The notes under the pieces were generated by a model that saw only the letters and a list, made by a program, of their open reading frames with translations, had not been told where the DNA came from and did no database searches. This document shows, in pieces, positions 36,900 to 49,425 of a DNA stretch of 64,000 nt; positions within the stretch are counted from its first letter, which is position 1; every line of letters starts with the position of its first letter. The position numbers and the translations under genes were made by a program. The stretch is from Acinetobacter pittii (lineage in GTDB: Bacteria > Pseudomonadota > Gammaproteobacteria > Pseudomonadales > Moraxellaceae): contig NZ_CP139249.1 of NCBI RefSeq assembly GCF_034064985.1, positions 372,001 to 436,000 on the forward strand, given 5' to 3'.

Positions 36900-36963
36900 A
36901 GAAAAAGTGGTCTGAGCAAATATAAAGGATGTTATAGGATTTATTTGTTCAGTCCCTTTTTCT
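36900..36963 (+). terminator. Long imperfect hairpin between gdhA and astC
   Basis: Arms AGAAAAAG...CTGAGCAAAT and ATTTGTTCAG...CTTTTTCT pair over about 20 bases with two or three mismatches. Part of the 3' arm is a T-run. It may end gdhA transcripts partially, or act as a processing/stability stem that uncouples gdhA from the ast genes. Confidence 0.55.
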
Positions 36964-37017
36964 GAATTATTCAAATTTAAGTGTTATCGAATATATTAAA
37001 TAAATACTGAGGTAAGC

Positions 37018-38232
37018 ATGGAACAGCCAATTTCTGTAACTCGAAGCAACTTTAATGACTGGATGGTTCCAGTTTTTGCACCGGCAAATTTCATTCCGGT
37101 ACGTGGTGAAGGTTCACGTATTTGGGATCAAGAAAATAAAGAATATATCGATTTTGCAGGCGGGATTGCAGTAAACGCATTAGGTCATGCGCATCCAGTG
37201 GCAGTAAATGCTTTAACAGAACAAGCAACAAAACTTTGGCACGTTGGTAACGGTTATACAAATGAACCTGTTCTACGCCTTGCTAAACAACTCACTGAAA
37301 ATACATTTGCAGATAAAGTATTCTTCTGTAACTCAGGTGCAGAAGCGAACGAAGCCGCATTAAAATTGGCTCGTAAAGTTGGACTCGACAGCGGCGTTGC
37401 TGGTAAAAGCGGTATCGTTGCATTTAACAATGCGTTCCACGGCCGTACCTTATTTACCGTTTCAGCGGGTGGTCAACCTAAATATTCACAAGACTTTGCA
37501 CCACTTCCAAATGGTATCAACCATGTTGCCTTTAATGATTTAGAAGCTGCCAAAGCGGTCATTAATGAACAAACTTGTGCCGTGATTGTTGAGCCGATCC
37601 AAGGTGAAGGCGGTGTTATTCCTGCTGACATCGAATTTTTAAAAGGCTTAAGAGCACTGTGTGATGAGTTTGGTGCCTTACTTATTTTTGATGAAGTACA
37701 AACTGGTGTTGGCCGTACAGGTGCACTATATGCCTACATGAACTCTGGCGTTATTCCAGATGTATTAACCACTGCAAAAGCACTAGGTGGTGGTTTCCCA
37801 GTCGGCGCAATGTTAACAACCGATAAGTTTGCTCCACATTTTTCAGTGGGTACACATGGTACGACTTATGGTGGGAACCCGTTAGCAAGTGCGGTTGCTG
37901 GTGCAGTATTTGAGTTTATTAATACGCCTGAAGTACTTGAAGGTGTAAAACATCGTCATCAATATTTCCTAGACGCATTAAATAAATTAAATACTGAATA
38001 CCCGATTTTTGAAGAAATTCGTGGTCAAGGCTTACTCATTGGTTGCGTATTAAAAGCTGAGTATGCAGGGAAAGCGAAAGACATTACGACTTGGGCGGGC
38101 GAAGAAGGTTTGCTTGCTTTAATCGCGGGACCAAACGTGGTTCGTTTTACACCGTCTCTAATTATTCCTGAACAAGATATTGATGAGGGAATTGCTCGTT
38201 TAAAACGCGCATTGGCAAAGTTGGCTAAATAA
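37018..38232 (+). CDS. astC: Succinylornithine (acetylornithine) aminotransferase
   Basis: This 404-residue class-III PLP aminotransferase converts succinylornithine and 2-oxoglutarate to succinylglutamate semialdehyde and glutamate. PLP contacts: [14 protein letters not shown], Asp225 in [13 protein letters not shown], Lys254 in [12 protein letters not shown]. coli AstC is 406 residues. It leads the astCADBE operon in the E. coli order. The enzyme may also serve as ArgD, since the two overlap. Confidence 0.93.
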   Translation: MEQPISVTRSNFNDWMVPVFAPANFIPVRGEGSRIWDQENKEYIDFAGGIAVNALGHAHPVAVNALTEQATKLWHVGNGYTNEPVLRLAKQLTENTFADKVFFCNSGAEANEAALKLARKVGLDSGVAGKSGIVAFNNAFHGRTLFTVSAGGQPKYSQDFAPLPNGINHVAFNDLEAAKAVINEQTCAVIVEPIQGEGGVIPADIEFLKGLRALCDEFGALLIFDEVQTGVGRTGALYAYMNSGVIPDVLTTAKALGGGFPVGAMLTTDKFAPHFSVGTHGTTYGGNPLASAVAGAVFEFINTPEVLEGVKHRHQYFLDALNKLNTEYPIFEEIRGQGLLIGCVLKAEYAGKAKDITTWAGEEGLLALIAGPNVVRFTPSLIIPEQDIDEGIARLKRALAKLAK

Positions 38233-38250
38233 AAAAAAGGAAAGCTAGCC

Positions 38251-40751
<2,501 letters not shown>

Positions 40752-40769
40752 ACACTAGGGAAAGAAAAA

Positions 40770-42113
40770 ATGAAAGGATATGAAGTAAATTTCGATGGTT
40801 TAGTGGGACCAACACATCACTACGCGGGTTTGTCGTTTGGTAATGAAGCATCGACAAAAAACCGTAATAATACCTCGAATCCAAAATTAGCAGCTAAACA
40901 AGGTTTGCTAAAAATGAAAGCTTTGGCTGACATGGGAATGAAACAAGGTGTACTTGCTCCGCATGAGCGTCCACATGTTCCAATGTTACGCCGTTTAGGT
41001 TTTACTGGGGATGACATTAGCGTTGTTGCTCAAGCAATGCGTCATTCACCTGAACTATTATCATCTTTAAGTTCAGCTTCTCCAATGTGGACTGCCAATG
41101 CGGCTACCGTTTCACCTTCGGCAGATAGTCAAGATGAGCGCGTGCATTTTACAGCAGCGAACTTGAACAATAAGTTTCACCGTTCAATTGAAGCTGAAAC
41201 TACAAGCCAAGTTTTACAAGCAATCTTTAAAAATGAACGCCACTTTGTACACCATGAAGCTTTACCACAAGTGGCGTTGTTTGGTGACGAAGGTGCAGCC
41301 AATCACAATCGTTTAGGTGGTGATTATGCTAAGCGCGGTGTTCAGGTGTTTGTTTATGGTCAACAACATTTAAATAATGGCTTGCCGGGACCAAAACGCT
41401 ATCCGGCTCGTCAAACGCGTGAGGCAAGTGAAGCAATTGCACGTTTGCACCGTTTAGATGATGCACATACTGTTTTTGTTCAACAAAATCCGGATGTAAT
41501 TGATCAGGGCGTTTTCCATAATGATGTGATCGCGGTAAGTAACCAACAGGTTTTATTCCATCATCAACATGCCTTTTTAAATCAAGATCAGGCTTTTGCT
41601 GAAATTCGTCAAAAAATGGCAAGCATCGGTGAAGATTTTATCTCGATTGAAGTTCCTGAAAACCGCGTTACGGTTGACGATGCTGTAGCAACCTATTTAT
41701 TTAATAGCCAGATTTTGACTCGTCCAGATGGTGGAATGACCATTGTTGTACCAGAAGAGTCTCGCCAAAATGCAGCAGTGTGGGGCTATTTGAACGATAT
41801 GATTCAAATGGGTACACCAATTGATGCTATTCAGGTATATGACTTACGCGAAAGTATGCGTAACGGTGGTGGTCCAGCTTGTCTACGTTTACGTGTAGCT
41901 TTAAACGAAACTGAGTTAAATGCTGTAAATCCAAAAGTACTGATGAACGATCAATTGTTTGGCACACTCAATCAATGGGTAGATAAGCATTATCGTGATC
42001 GTTTAGCACAAGAAGATCTGGCTGATCCGCATTTGTTAATGGAAAGCCGTATGGCACTTGACGAACTGACCAAAATTTTAGGTTTAGGTTCGGTTTATCC
42101 TTTCCAAAAATAA
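40770..42113 (+). CDS. astB: N-succinylarginine dihydrolase
   Basis: This 447-residue enzyme, the same length as E. coli AstB, hydrolyses succinylarginine to succinylornithine, CO2 and two ammonia. Family blocks: [56 protein letters not shown] and [19 protein letters not shown], the last holding the active-site Cys. Fold is amidinotransferase-like. GGGAAAG precedes the start. Confidence 0.95.
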   Translation: MKGYEVNFDGLVGPTHHYAGLSFGNEASTKNRNNTSNPKLAAKQGLLKMKALADMGMKQGVLAPHERPHVPMLRRLGFTGDDISVVAQAMRHSPELLSSLSSASPMWTANAATVSPSADSQDERVHFTAANLNNKFHRSIEAETTSQVLQAIFKNERHFVHHEALPQVALFGDEGAANHNRLGGDYAKRGVQVFVYGQQHLNNGLPGPKRYPARQTREASEAIARLHRLDDAHTVFVQQNPDVIDQGVFHNDVIAVSNQQVLFHHQHAFLNQDQAFAEIRQKMASIGEDFISIEVPENRVTVDDAVATYLFNSQILTRPDGGMTIVVPEESRQNAAVWGYLNDMIQMGTPIDAIQVYDLRESMRNGGGPACLRLRVALNETELNAVNPKVLMNDQLFGTLNQWVDKHYRDRLAQEDLADPHLLMESRMALDELTKILGLGSVYPFQK

Positions 42114-42125
42114 TGAGGAGGTGAC

Positions 42126-43100
42126 ATGCAAGATTTTCTAGCATTAACCTTACAAGGTGAGCAGCCTAACACCTGCGAAGGAAAACAAGATAATTTTTCT
42201 TGGCGTTGGTTGGGTGAAGGACTTCTTGAATGTACGCCAAACGCACAGTACGACAAAGCTGTCGTACTGTCAGCTGGAGTGCATGGTAATGAAACAGCAC
42301 CAATTGAATTATTATCTCATCTTTGCACAGATTTATTTGCAGGGCGTTTAAACCTTGCTGTGAGGTTGCTGCTTGTATTGGGTAACCCTTATGCAATGTG
42401 TCAAGGCAAACGCTATGTGCATGACGATGTAAATCGAATGTTTTGTGGTGGATATAAAAATTTACCCGTGACTGAAGAATCAAAGCGTGCTGAAGTTTTA
42501 GAGCAAGTTGTCACAAACTTCTTTCAAGAAAGTGCAAGTGACGCTAAACGCTATCACTACGATTTACACACAGCAATTCGTGCTTCATTGTTACCAACAT
42601 TTGCTTTATTTCCATACCAAACGCATGCTTATGATGCAGATTTGAAAGCGAGCCTTGAAGCAGCTGATTTAGATGCTTTGGTTTATCACAATGCGGTAGG
42701 TAAAACGTTTACACATTTTACGAGTGAAAATTTTAAAGCTGCGAGTGCAACTTTAGAGTTAGGTAAAGCTTTGCCATTTGGACAAAATGACTTGAGCCAG
42801 TTTGCTGCAATTGACGAAGTCATTCGTAATGTGGTTTCTGAACAAGCATTACCACCACGTAATAAAACAAAAATTCGGGTCTTTAATGTATCGGATTCTT
42901 TAATTAAAAAAGATGAAGATTTTCAGATGAATTTATCGGCTGAGGCCCCAAATTTTTCAACTTTTACCAAGGGTGAAATCATTGCGACTCAACCTTCTGG
43001 TAATTATGTGGTTGAGCAAGATCAGGTCTGGATTTTATTTCCAAATCCAAATGTGAAGCTTGGTTTGCGTGCGGGCTTAGTTTTAACTGAAGCGAGTTGA
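42126..43100 (+). CDS. astE: Succinylglutamate desuccinylase
   Basis: This 324-residue zinc hydrolase of the AstE/aspartoacylase (M14-like) family frees glutamate and succinate in the last AST step. Zinc ligands lie in [14 protein letters not shown] (His and Glu) and HYDLHTAIR (His). The segment [21 protein letters not shown] is typical. GAGGAGG lies five to eight bases before ATG. A strong terminator ends the operon 20 bases after the stop. Confidence 0.94.
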   Translation: MQDFLALTLQGEQPNTCEGKQDNFSWRWLGEGLLECTPNAQYDKAVVLSAGVHGNETAPIELLSHLCTDLFAGRLNLAVRLLLVLGNPYAMCQGKRYVHDDVNRMFCGGYKNLPVTEESKRAEVLEQVVTNFFQESASDAKRYHYDLHTAIRASLLPTFALFPYQTHAYDADLKASLEAADLDALVYHNAVGKTFTHFTSENFKAASATLELGKALPFGQNDLSQFAAIDEVIRNVVSEQALPPRNKTKIRVFNVSDSLIKKDEDFQMNLSAEAPNFSTFTKGEIIATQPSGNYVVEQDQVWILFPNPNVKLGLRAGLVLTEAS

Positions 43101-43120
43101 ATACTTGATTTTTGAGAAAT

Positions 43121-43150
43121 AAAAAAAGGGCAATTAATTGCCCTTTTTTT
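43121..43150. terminator. Bidirectional terminator astE / LEA-like gene
   Basis: A perfect 30-base palindrome, AAAAAAAGGGCAATT and its complement, lies between convergent genes with A/T tracts on both sides. Confidence 0.9.
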
Positions 43151-43162
43151 ATTTTTAAGAAA

Positions 43163-43996
43163 TTAGTTAGTACCGAAAAGACCTTTAATCCAAGATTTCT
43201 TTTCAGCTTTTTGTGTAGAAGTTTGAGCACCAGCATTTACATTTGCGTTTGTGTTAACTCCAACAGGACCAACGTTAACACCAACATTTACACCAGTTTG
43301 AGCATTAACGGCATGTGCAGGTTGAGCTGCATTTAATTTTGCTTGAGCATCTGCTTTTGTGTCAGCTACAAATTCTTTTTGCTCAGCTTGGTTTTGAGCT
43401 ACACGAGTTTTTACTGCATCTACATGCGCTTGGGCATTAGCTTGTTTTTCAGCAGTAAATTCTTTTTGGTCAGCTTGTTTTTCTGCAACTTTAGTTTTTA
43501 CAGCATCAACACGTGCTTTAGTATCAGCTTTAGCTTCAACTGCTAGATTTTTAGTACCATTTACAGCTTTAGTCGCTACATCTTTAGTACCTGTTACTGC
43601 CTCGGTAGCAAAATGCTTAGTACCATTTGCAGCTTTAGTCGCTACATTTTTAGTACCTGTTGCAGCTTCGGTAGCAAAGTTTTTAGTACCTGTCGCAGCT
43701 TCAGTAGCTAAGTGTTTTGTACCATTTGCAGCTTTAGAAGAAAGTTCAGTCACTTTTCCTGTTGTTTTTTTAGTTGCTTTAACCGTAGTGTCAGCAGCTA
43801 CATGACCCGCATGCTTTGCTGTGCTGCCTACAGTGTGTGCAGTATTTTTGACTGTATTGGCTACGCCACTAACAAGACCACCCGGTTGTACATTTACTTG
43901 AGCAGAAGCACCTGCATTAACGCCCGCACTTTGTGCAAAAATAGAGGCAGAAGCAAGAACACTTGCAGTAACGATAGCTGTTTTCATCATTTTCAT
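43163..43996 (-). CDS. Exported repeat-rich LEA-like / apolipophorin-like protein
   Basis: This 277-residue secreted or outer-layer protein has a signal peptide (KTAIVTASVLASASIFAQ). Then comes a low-complexity region of about six 11-residue repeats of the form ATEAATGTKNF / ATKAANGTKH. Two 29-residue repeats with VDAVKTKVAEKQADQKEF and VDAVKTRVAQNQAEQKEF follow. The tail is Gly/Val/Asn-rich (GVNVGVNVGPVGVNTNANVN) and ends KKSWIKGLFGTN. Amphipathic 11-mers are the hallmark of group 3 LEA proteins, linked to desiccation tolerance. AAGGA precedes ATG 43996. Function is inferred from composition only. Confidence 0.75.
   Translation of the reverse strand: MKMMKTAIVTASVLASASIFAQSAGVNAGASAQVNVQPGGLVSGVANTVKNTAHTVGSTAKHAGHVAADTTVKATKKTTGKVTELSSKAANGTKHLATEAATGTKNFATEAATGTKNVATKAANGTKHFATEAVTGTKDVATKAVNGTKNLAVEAKADTKARVDAVKTKVAEKQADQKEFTAEKQANAQAHVDAVKTRVAQNQAEQKEFVADTKADAQAKLNAAQPAHAVNAQTGVNVGVNVGPVGVNTNANVNAGAQTSTQKAEKKSWIKGLFGTN
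43543..43740 (-). repeat. 33-bp tandem repeat array inside LEA-like gene
   Basis: About six diverged 33-base units encode the 11-residue motif (A/V)TxAxxGTKxx. The period is exactly in frame, so copy number can change without frameshift. Confidence 0.75.
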
Positions 43997-44586
43997 TGCG
44001 ATATCCTTCAAAGAATATACCCTTTTAGTGAGGTATTTCATAAACGCAATCGCATCATAGCCAAGGAAATATAGTCTTGTGAACTGTCTTCATCAAAATG
44101 TTACAACAGTGTTACATTGAGTAAACAGACTAGGGATGAATTGTGAAGATTAATAAAAATTAATAATAAAGTGAAAAAGAACATTTATTTTTTAGTTATT
44201 CTTATTAAGCTGGCCCTATTTCCCTCTTACAGCTTTTTAACTCCATCTCCTAAATTTTTTATCATTATTCATAAGATATTTGCTTATATCTCTATATGTG
44301 ATGTAGTTCTCATTATTTATTGAAGAAAACGGCATACTAATTGCTTATTATGAGAATAGGGTGTTTTTTTAGCACTTTTTTGAACCATATTCTGCCAGAA
44401 ATATAAATGTACAGGGCAGAACAGTATTTTTGCTTATTCGGGAAAAGGTAATTTAGCTTTTCTCATGTTTATATATTCCATGAAATAGAAATTTCACATG
44501 AAATATATCTAAAGAAATAGCACTTTATTTCGAATAATCAAAAATAAAAATAGATGTCTATAAACAAAAAAACAGAGATATGACAG
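43997..44586. other. Intergenic region upstream of LEA-like and membrane protein genes
   Basis: These 590 bases separate divergent genes and must hold both promoters. AT-rich, with short direct TGTTACA-like repeats near 44100-44117. I see no gene, RNA or clear operator. Confidence 0.4.
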
Positions 44587-44895
44587 ATGAAAATTATTGC
44601 TTCCCTTCTTGTATTGGTCGGCTTAATCGCCGTTGTTTTCTACTTTAAACCCACAAGTGGTGCATCTGATGTGTTCAATTCTGCTTTACATGAATCGAAT
44701 TCACCACAACCAGACACATCGTCCTTTCTTTCTAAACTTAAGGAGCCTGCTCAAACTAAAAATCTATCTCAACCTTCAACTCATCCTCAATCAGTATCAG
44801 CTGATACCGTTCCTTTTTATGACACAAAAAGTGATCTTTCTATTCAGCCGATTGATCCAGAAAAAGATCCAGCAAATGAAATAAAAGCGAAATAA
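44587..44895 (+). CDS. Small single-pass membrane protein
   Basis: This 102-residue protein has one N-terminal hydrophobic helix (IIASLLVLVGLIAVVFYF) and a Ser/Pro/Gln-rich, probably disordered periplasmic tail. No domain is recognised. It ends 35 bases before the S8 protease gene on the same strand and is probably co-transcribed, so it could be an anchor or helper for the protease. Confidence 0.65.
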   Translation: MKIIASLLVLVGLIAVVFYFKPTSGASDVFNSALHESNSPQPDTSSFLSKLKEPAQTKNLSQPSTHPQSVSADTVPFYDTKSDLSIQPIDPEKDPANEIKAK

Positions 44896-44930
44896 GCAAA
44901 TTGTTAGTTGAAAAACTACGGAGAAAAATA

Positions 44931-46286
44931 ATGCAAAGTAAAATGTTATTTCTATTAGGTCTATGTACGATATTAAGTACAACTGCATCCGCTCTTCCTT
45001 TGGATTCTCAAGATGCTAAACAGCGGTTAAATCAAGCAGCAAAACAAAAAGTATTTCAGAGCAAAATCGATTTGGATGCCTTGGTCAATAATGATTCGAA
45101 TGATTTAATCGTCGAATACAATATTCCTTCGGTGAGTGTGCCTTCCGGTTTAGAACGGCGGAGTTATATTGCAACAAATAAAAAGAATATACAGGCAAGG
45201 TTTAATCGGGCGGGCGGTGTGCAAGTACTGCGAGACTACAATAATTTGCCTTTAGCTTTTTATCGGATTAGTAACCGCGAAGCTTTGGTCACTTTATTAA
45301 ATGATCCGAATGTTAAAGCGGTTTATCCGAACCGTATTAACCAGACTACGACCAATGAAAGTTTACCTTTAATTAATCAACCACAAGCAAATACCAATGG
45401 TTTTACGGGTGAAGGCTCTAGTGTGGCAGTGATTGATACAGGGGTAAATTATCTCCACTCTGATTTTGGTTGTACGGCAGTAAACACACCATCAAACACA
45501 TGTCGGGTGATTTACTCATTTGATAGTGCACCAGATGATGGCACTTTAGATGATGATGGTCATGGAAGTAACGTATCTGGCATTGTGTCTAAAGTTGCAT
45601 CTAAGACTAAAATTATTGGTATTGATACCTTCCGACGTGTTCGGGTGAATGGTCAGTGGGGGAGTACGGCCTATGACAGCGATATTCTGGCGGCTTTAAA
45701 TTGGACTGTGAATAATGCTCAGACTTATAACATCAAAGCGGTTAATTTAAGCCTTGGCGTGCCAGGTGTTAAATACACTTCAGAATGTAGTAATAGCAGT
45801 TATGCAACTGCCTTTGCCAATGCCAGAGCTGCGGGTGTGGTTCCAGTAGTCGCTTCAGGTAATGATGCATTTTCAGATGGGATTTCATCACCTGCCTGTG
45901 TTGCTGGTGCTGTAAGAGTCGGTGCTGTTTATGACAGTAATATTGGTGGCGTGTCATGGGGTAATCCGGTGAAATGTTCTGACCCGACAACCGCAGCAGA
46001 CAAGGTAGCTTGCTTTAGTAATGGTGGTAGCCTTGTGACTTTATTGGCACCGGGAGCAATGATTACGGCGGGTGGCTACACCATGGGCGGTACATCTCAA
46101 GCGACACCGCATGTAGCTGGTGCGATTGCTTTATTACGAGCAAATCGTGTGAGTCCAACAGAAAGTATTGATCAAACGATTAGTCGTTTAAAAACGACAG
46201 GTAAGCCAATTACTGACTCAAGAACAGGCTTGGTTTTCCCTCGTATTGATTTGTTAGCGGCAACAAATGGTCTAACCATTAATTAA
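44931..46286 (+). CDS. Secreted subtilisin-like (S8) serine protease
   Basis: This 451-residue protease has a signal peptide ending at ASA21, a propeptide/I9-like inhibitor region at about 55-135, and a catalytic S8 domain. The triad is Asp169 in VIDTGVNYLH, His211 in DDGHGSNVSG and Ser389 in GGTSQATPHVAG; the oxyanion Asn is Asn311 (ASGND). Several Cys pairs suggest extracellular stability. It ends just after the catalytic domain with no autotransporter or pro-protein C-terminal region. ATG 44931 with GGAG eight bases upstream is preferred to TTG 44901. Confidence 0.9.
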   Translation: MQSKMLFLLGLCTILSTTASALPLDSQDAKQRLNQAAKQKVFQSKIDLDALVNNDSNDLIVEYNIPSVSVPSGLERRSYIATNKKNIQARFNRAGGVQVLRDYNNLPLAFYRISNREALVTLLNDPNVKAVYPNRINQTTTNESLPLINQPQANTNGFTGEGSSVAVIDTGVNYLHSDFGCTAVNTPSNTCRVIYSFDSAPDDGTLDDDGHGSNVSGIVSKVASKTKIIGIDTFRRVRVNGQWGSTAYDSDILAALNWTVNNAQTYNIKAVNLSLGVPGVKYTSECSNSSYATAFANARAAGVVPVVASGNDAFSDGISSPACVAGAVRVGAVYDSNIGGVSWGNPVKCSDPTTAADKVACFSNGGSLVTLLAPGAMITAGGYTMGGTSQATPHVAGAIALLRANRVSPTESIDQTISRLKTTGKPITDSRTGLVFPRIDLLAATNGLTIN

Positions 46287-46338
46287 ATAGCTTATTTATA
46301 ATTTTTAAATTAGGTCCAAGAAATTTATAAATGGCTAT

Positions 46339-46376
46339 AACCCGTTGCAAAGGATAACTTCTGCAACGGGTTTTTT
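46339..46376 (+). terminator. Intrinsic terminator after S8 protease
   Basis: AACCCGTTGCA / TGCAACGGGTT with a 12-base loop is followed by TTTTTT. Confidence 0.9.
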
Positions 46377-46387
46377 ATGGATAAGTA

Positions 46388-46819
46388 TTAATTACACTTT
46401 GCTAAATTAGCTGGATTAAAGTTGCTTTGGAGTTTTTTGAAATTATTCTGAATTTCTGGATCTTGAATATTAAAAGTCGTTGAGCTTTTGGTTGTAGAGT
46501 TGGTTGCCTGATTTAATATACCTGACTCATCAGGGTATTGTTGGGTAAATGAAGTGGCTGAAATTAGACCTTTATCATTAAATACCCAGTGTTCAGTAAC
46601 GTGTCCACCGCCTAAATATCCCGTAAATTCAATCATACAAGCTTGCTTATCTTGTTTAATGAGTTTGGCTACATTACCAGTAGTTGATGGATAAGCTTCA
46701 ATATTCGTATCTTGCTCTAAAACTTGTGCCTGAGAATAAGAAGAGACAGGTGCTGAAGTTGCACATGCAGTTAATGCTAAGCAGCATAGTGTTGAAAAGA
46801 GAAGTTTTTGACTATTCAT
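46388..46819 (-). CDS. Putative lipoprotein
   Basis: This 143-residue lipoprotein has lipobox LTAC (Cys19). It contains QACMIEFTGYLGGGHVTEHWVFNDKG and ends LAKCN. No family is recognised. The start is ATG 46819 with AGGA upstream; the frame is open to 46909 but the extra residues are not signal-like. It lies about 95 bases downstream of the next gene on the same strand. Confidence 0.72.
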   Translation of the reverse strand: MNSQKLLFSTLCCLALTACATSAPVSSYSQAQVLEQDTNIEAYPSTTGNVAKLIKQDKQACMIEFTGYLGGGHVTEHWVFNDKGLISATSFTQQYPDESGILNQATNSTTKSSTTFNIQDPEIQNNFKKLQSNFNPANLAKCN

Positions 46820-46913
46820 AAGGCAGATTCCTAGCTCTTTATAGTTGATGATCAAAGTTCTAAATGAATATCTGTATTTATAAAAGCGCGAAGTTATCGC
46901 GCTATCCAAAAAA

Positions 46914-47333
46914 TTAGTTAGCTGTTGTGCTTGATTTACTTAACTCACCTTGCTCAATCGGAATGTTTTCACCATTTCGACTACTGGTAATATTTTGTTT
47001 AGCTTGCTCTATTTTCTGTTCAGTAAATACTTTAGCTGTATCTGCTTTTTGTTGAACGACTTCTGCTTTTTCAGCAGTAAATTCTTTGGTGTTTTGCCAT
47101 TTCTCACTAATTTTATTCGATGTTTTTTCAGAAGCACCTTGAATAGAGTTTCCTAAATTTTGTATGCCTTTGCCTGTTTTATACAACAGTACGCGTCCTA
47201 AGCTAGGATTATCACCATAAGGTTGTGTTTTAGGTGTCGTTTCACCAATTTGTTGTGGCTGTGTTGTTTCTGCAAATAAGGTTGATGAAGCCAATATAGA
47301 ACTTGCAACGCATAACACTTGTAAGGTTTTCAT
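46914..47333 (-). CDS. Small exported helical protein
   Basis: This 139-residue protein has a signal peptide (LQVLCVASSILASSTLFAE) and an amphipathic helical central region. KEFTAEKAEVVQQKADTAKVFTEQK resembles the 29-residue repeats of the LEA-like protein (KEFTAEKQAN). This suggests shared ancestry or similar function. ATG 47333 has GGGGAG upstream; TTG 47351 is in frame but less likely. No enzymatic motif. Confidence 0.7.
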   Translation of the reverse strand: MKTLQVLCVASSILASSTLFAETTQPQQIGETTPKTQPYGDNPSLGRVLLYKTGKGIQNLGNSIQGASEKTSNKISEKWQNTKEFTAEKAEVVQQKADTAKVFTEQKIEQAKQNITSSRNGENIPIEQGELSKSSTTAN

Positions 47334-47480
47334 ATGGATCAATCTCCCCAACCAGAATCAAAAGATGAAGTGGTGATCTTACTGTTAAAAATATAGCTTG
47401 TACTGCAATGAGATAAAACCCATACGATTTGATTACGATAAATCATCACTTGATTGCAATAAAGTAATTCTCCCAATGAC

Positions 47481-48347
47481 TCATAAACAAAACTCAGACT
47501 TTATCAAATCTAAAAACATGTCTCTGGCTTTATGGTTGCTGACATTTTTATGCCAAAAAAATTGATTCTGCATAAAGGCAAGATGTTCAAATTTATAGCC
47601 TCGAATATTGGTTAAATTTTTATATTGTTCATAAATACTCTTCGGTACCAAAGACACGCCAGAACCTGCACTCACGCAACCAATAATAGTGGCGTAACTG
47701 GTAATGCTAGTAATTGGCAGTGAAATATTTTTGAGCTTAAGCCATTCTTCAAGAGCTGCTCGGTAAGGGCAGCCTTCAGTCCACATAAAAATTTCTTTAC
47801 CAATCAAGTCTTCTTGGTTGTAGATTTCTCCTAAAGATTGAGATGCAATCAAGACCATTTCTTCTTGATAAATACTCAGTTTATTGAGCATAGGAAACTC
47901 GATATTACCCGCGACAATTGCACCATCAAGTTTGTGCTGAGAAATATTGACTAAGAGCTGTTTCCATGTGCCTGTAATAATTTGAATGGAAACCTCTGGA
48001 AAACGTTGATGATATTTCGCAAGTAAATTGGGTAGGCGAGTCGTAGCAGAAGATTCAATAGCCCCAATTTTTAATGGACCAGAGGGGGGAGCATCTGGGT
48101 GAATGCTTCGTTTTGCCTCATCGCATAGCGCTAAAATTTTATGGCAATAATTAAGAAAGATCTCACCAGATGGAGTGAGTTTTAAACTTTTTCCTTCACG
48201 ATAAAATAGCGGTGATCCTAGTTCTTCTTCGAGTTGTTTAATGCGCGTTGTGATATTGGAGGGTACACAATGTAGTTGCATTGATGCCTTAGCCATTGAT
48301 CCGCATTCAACCACGGTTTGGAACATTTTTAACTGAGCGATATCCAT
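47481..48347 (-). CDS. LysR-family transcriptional regulator
   Basis: This 288-residue regulator has an N-terminal winged helix-turn-helix (MDIAQLKMFQTVVECGSMAKASMQLHC, then ITTRIKQLEEELGSPLFYREGKSLKLT). A periplasmic-binding-like effector domain follows from about 90. It is divergent from an EamA transporter gene 108 bases away and likely controls it. The effector is unknown. Confidence 0.88.
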   Translation of the reverse strand: MDIAQLKMFQTVVECGSMAKASMQLHCVPSNITTRIKQLEEELGSPLFYREGKSLKLTPSGEIFLNYCHKILALCDEAKRSIHPDAPPSGPLKIGAIESSATTRLPNLLAKYHQRFPEVSIQIITGTWKQLLVNISQHKLDGAIVAGNIEFPMLNKLSIYQEEMVLIASQSLGEIYNQEDLIGKEIFMWTEGCPYRAALEEWLKLKNISLPITSITSYATIIGCVSAGSGVSLVPKSIYEQYKNLTNIRGYKFEHLAFMQNQFFWHKNVSNHKARDMFLDLIKSEFCL

Positions 48348-48455
48348 ATTTTATCATTCACTTTTAATGAATATTTGACTTAATATAAGTTAATTTTATT
48401 TAACTATCCATGTGCATATGATGAAAGAGTTCCATTTCATTAGTGCAGATTTAAC

Positions 48456-49358
48456 ATGGCAATTTCTCTTGCTGCCGAAACCCAGCCTCCCACATTTAAG
48501 CTCTATTTATGTATTGCTGTGACTGTCTTTTGTTGGGGCTATTCACCTATTGGCGTGCATAGTGCTTTACATTCATATACACCGCAGCATATAGCCTTGC
48601 TTCGCTTTTTAATTGCTTCATTTTTTTTATTACTTCTAGTCATAAAAAAAGGAATTCAGCCTTTAAATTGGAAAGATGCTCCTGCGCTTGCTTTATTAGG
48701 ATTTTTCTCTGTAACTCTGCATCACTTGCTGATAAATACAGGGCAGCAATATGTGACTGCGGTGGCCTCCAGCATTTTAAGTCAGTCTATTCCATTATTT
48801 ACATTTATTATTTCGGCTTTAATTTTTAAAGAAAAAATTCGTTTCAAACAATGGTTATGTATTTTATTGGGGCTTTGCGGAGCGGTGTTAGTGGTCAGTG
48901 GTGACCATGGTTTTGGTATACCGAGTCCTTATAGTTTGTTGATTGTTTTAGCTGCAATTGCATGGGGTCTCTACTTTAATTTATATAAGAAATTTGCTTT
49001 AAATTACGATGCCTTGAGCATGATGTGCTACATCATCTGGTTCGGAACCATTCCTTTACTTTTTTATAGTGCTCATTTGCCTAGTGAAATTTTACATGCC
49101 AGTTGGCAAGCCAATATGTCGGTTGTGCTATTGGGTATTTTCCCAAGTGCGATGGCGTATGTGCTTTGGGGCTATGTTCTTAAAAATATACCGTTAACGA
49201 TTGCATCGAATTTTTTATATTGTTCGCCCATTGTCGCAATGAGTTTGGCAGTGCTTTTCTTAAATGAAAGACCATCAATGATGGTGCTGTTAGGTGGAGT
49301 AATTATTGTGGGAAGTTTGGTGTGGATGAATTGGGGGAATAGGCGTACTATCGAATAA
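48456..49358 (+). CDS. DMT/EamA family transporter
   Basis: This 300-residue, ten-helix EamA protein has an N-terminal WGYSPIGVHSALH, then the repeat boundary GLCGAVLVVSGDHGF and a C-terminal IVAMSLAVLFLNERPSMMVLLGG. It is less similar to RhtA than the pair at 15-17 kb. Divergent from the LysR gene, so its substrate may be that regulator's effector. Confidence 0.83.
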   Translation: MAISLAAETQPPTFKLYLCIAVTVFCWGYSPIGVHSALHSYTPQHIALLRFLIASFFLLLLVIKKGIQPLNWKDAPALALLGFFSVTLHHLLINTGQQYVTAVASSILSQSIPLFTFIISALIFKEKIRFKQWLCILLGLCGAVLVVSGDHGFGIPSPYSLLIVLAAIAWGLYFNLYKKFALNYDALSMMCYIIWFGTIPLLFYSAHLPSEILHASWQANMSVVLLGIFPSAMAYVLWGYVLKNIPLTIASNFLYCSPIVAMSLAVLFLNERPSMMVLLGGVIIVGSLVWMNWGNRRTIE

Positions 49359-49425
49359 GCTATAGATCATTAAACTATCTGTAGATTGATGTTATGTCAT
49401 GTGCTGCTTACTTTAAGAGAATGAG

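Noticed and set aside
43712..44074. Plus-strand open frames over the LEA-like gene (43343-43546, 43712-44074)
   Set aside because: They are antisense to a repeat-coding gene with a signal peptide and ribosome binding site; the Cys/Ser/Phe-rich translations are shadows.
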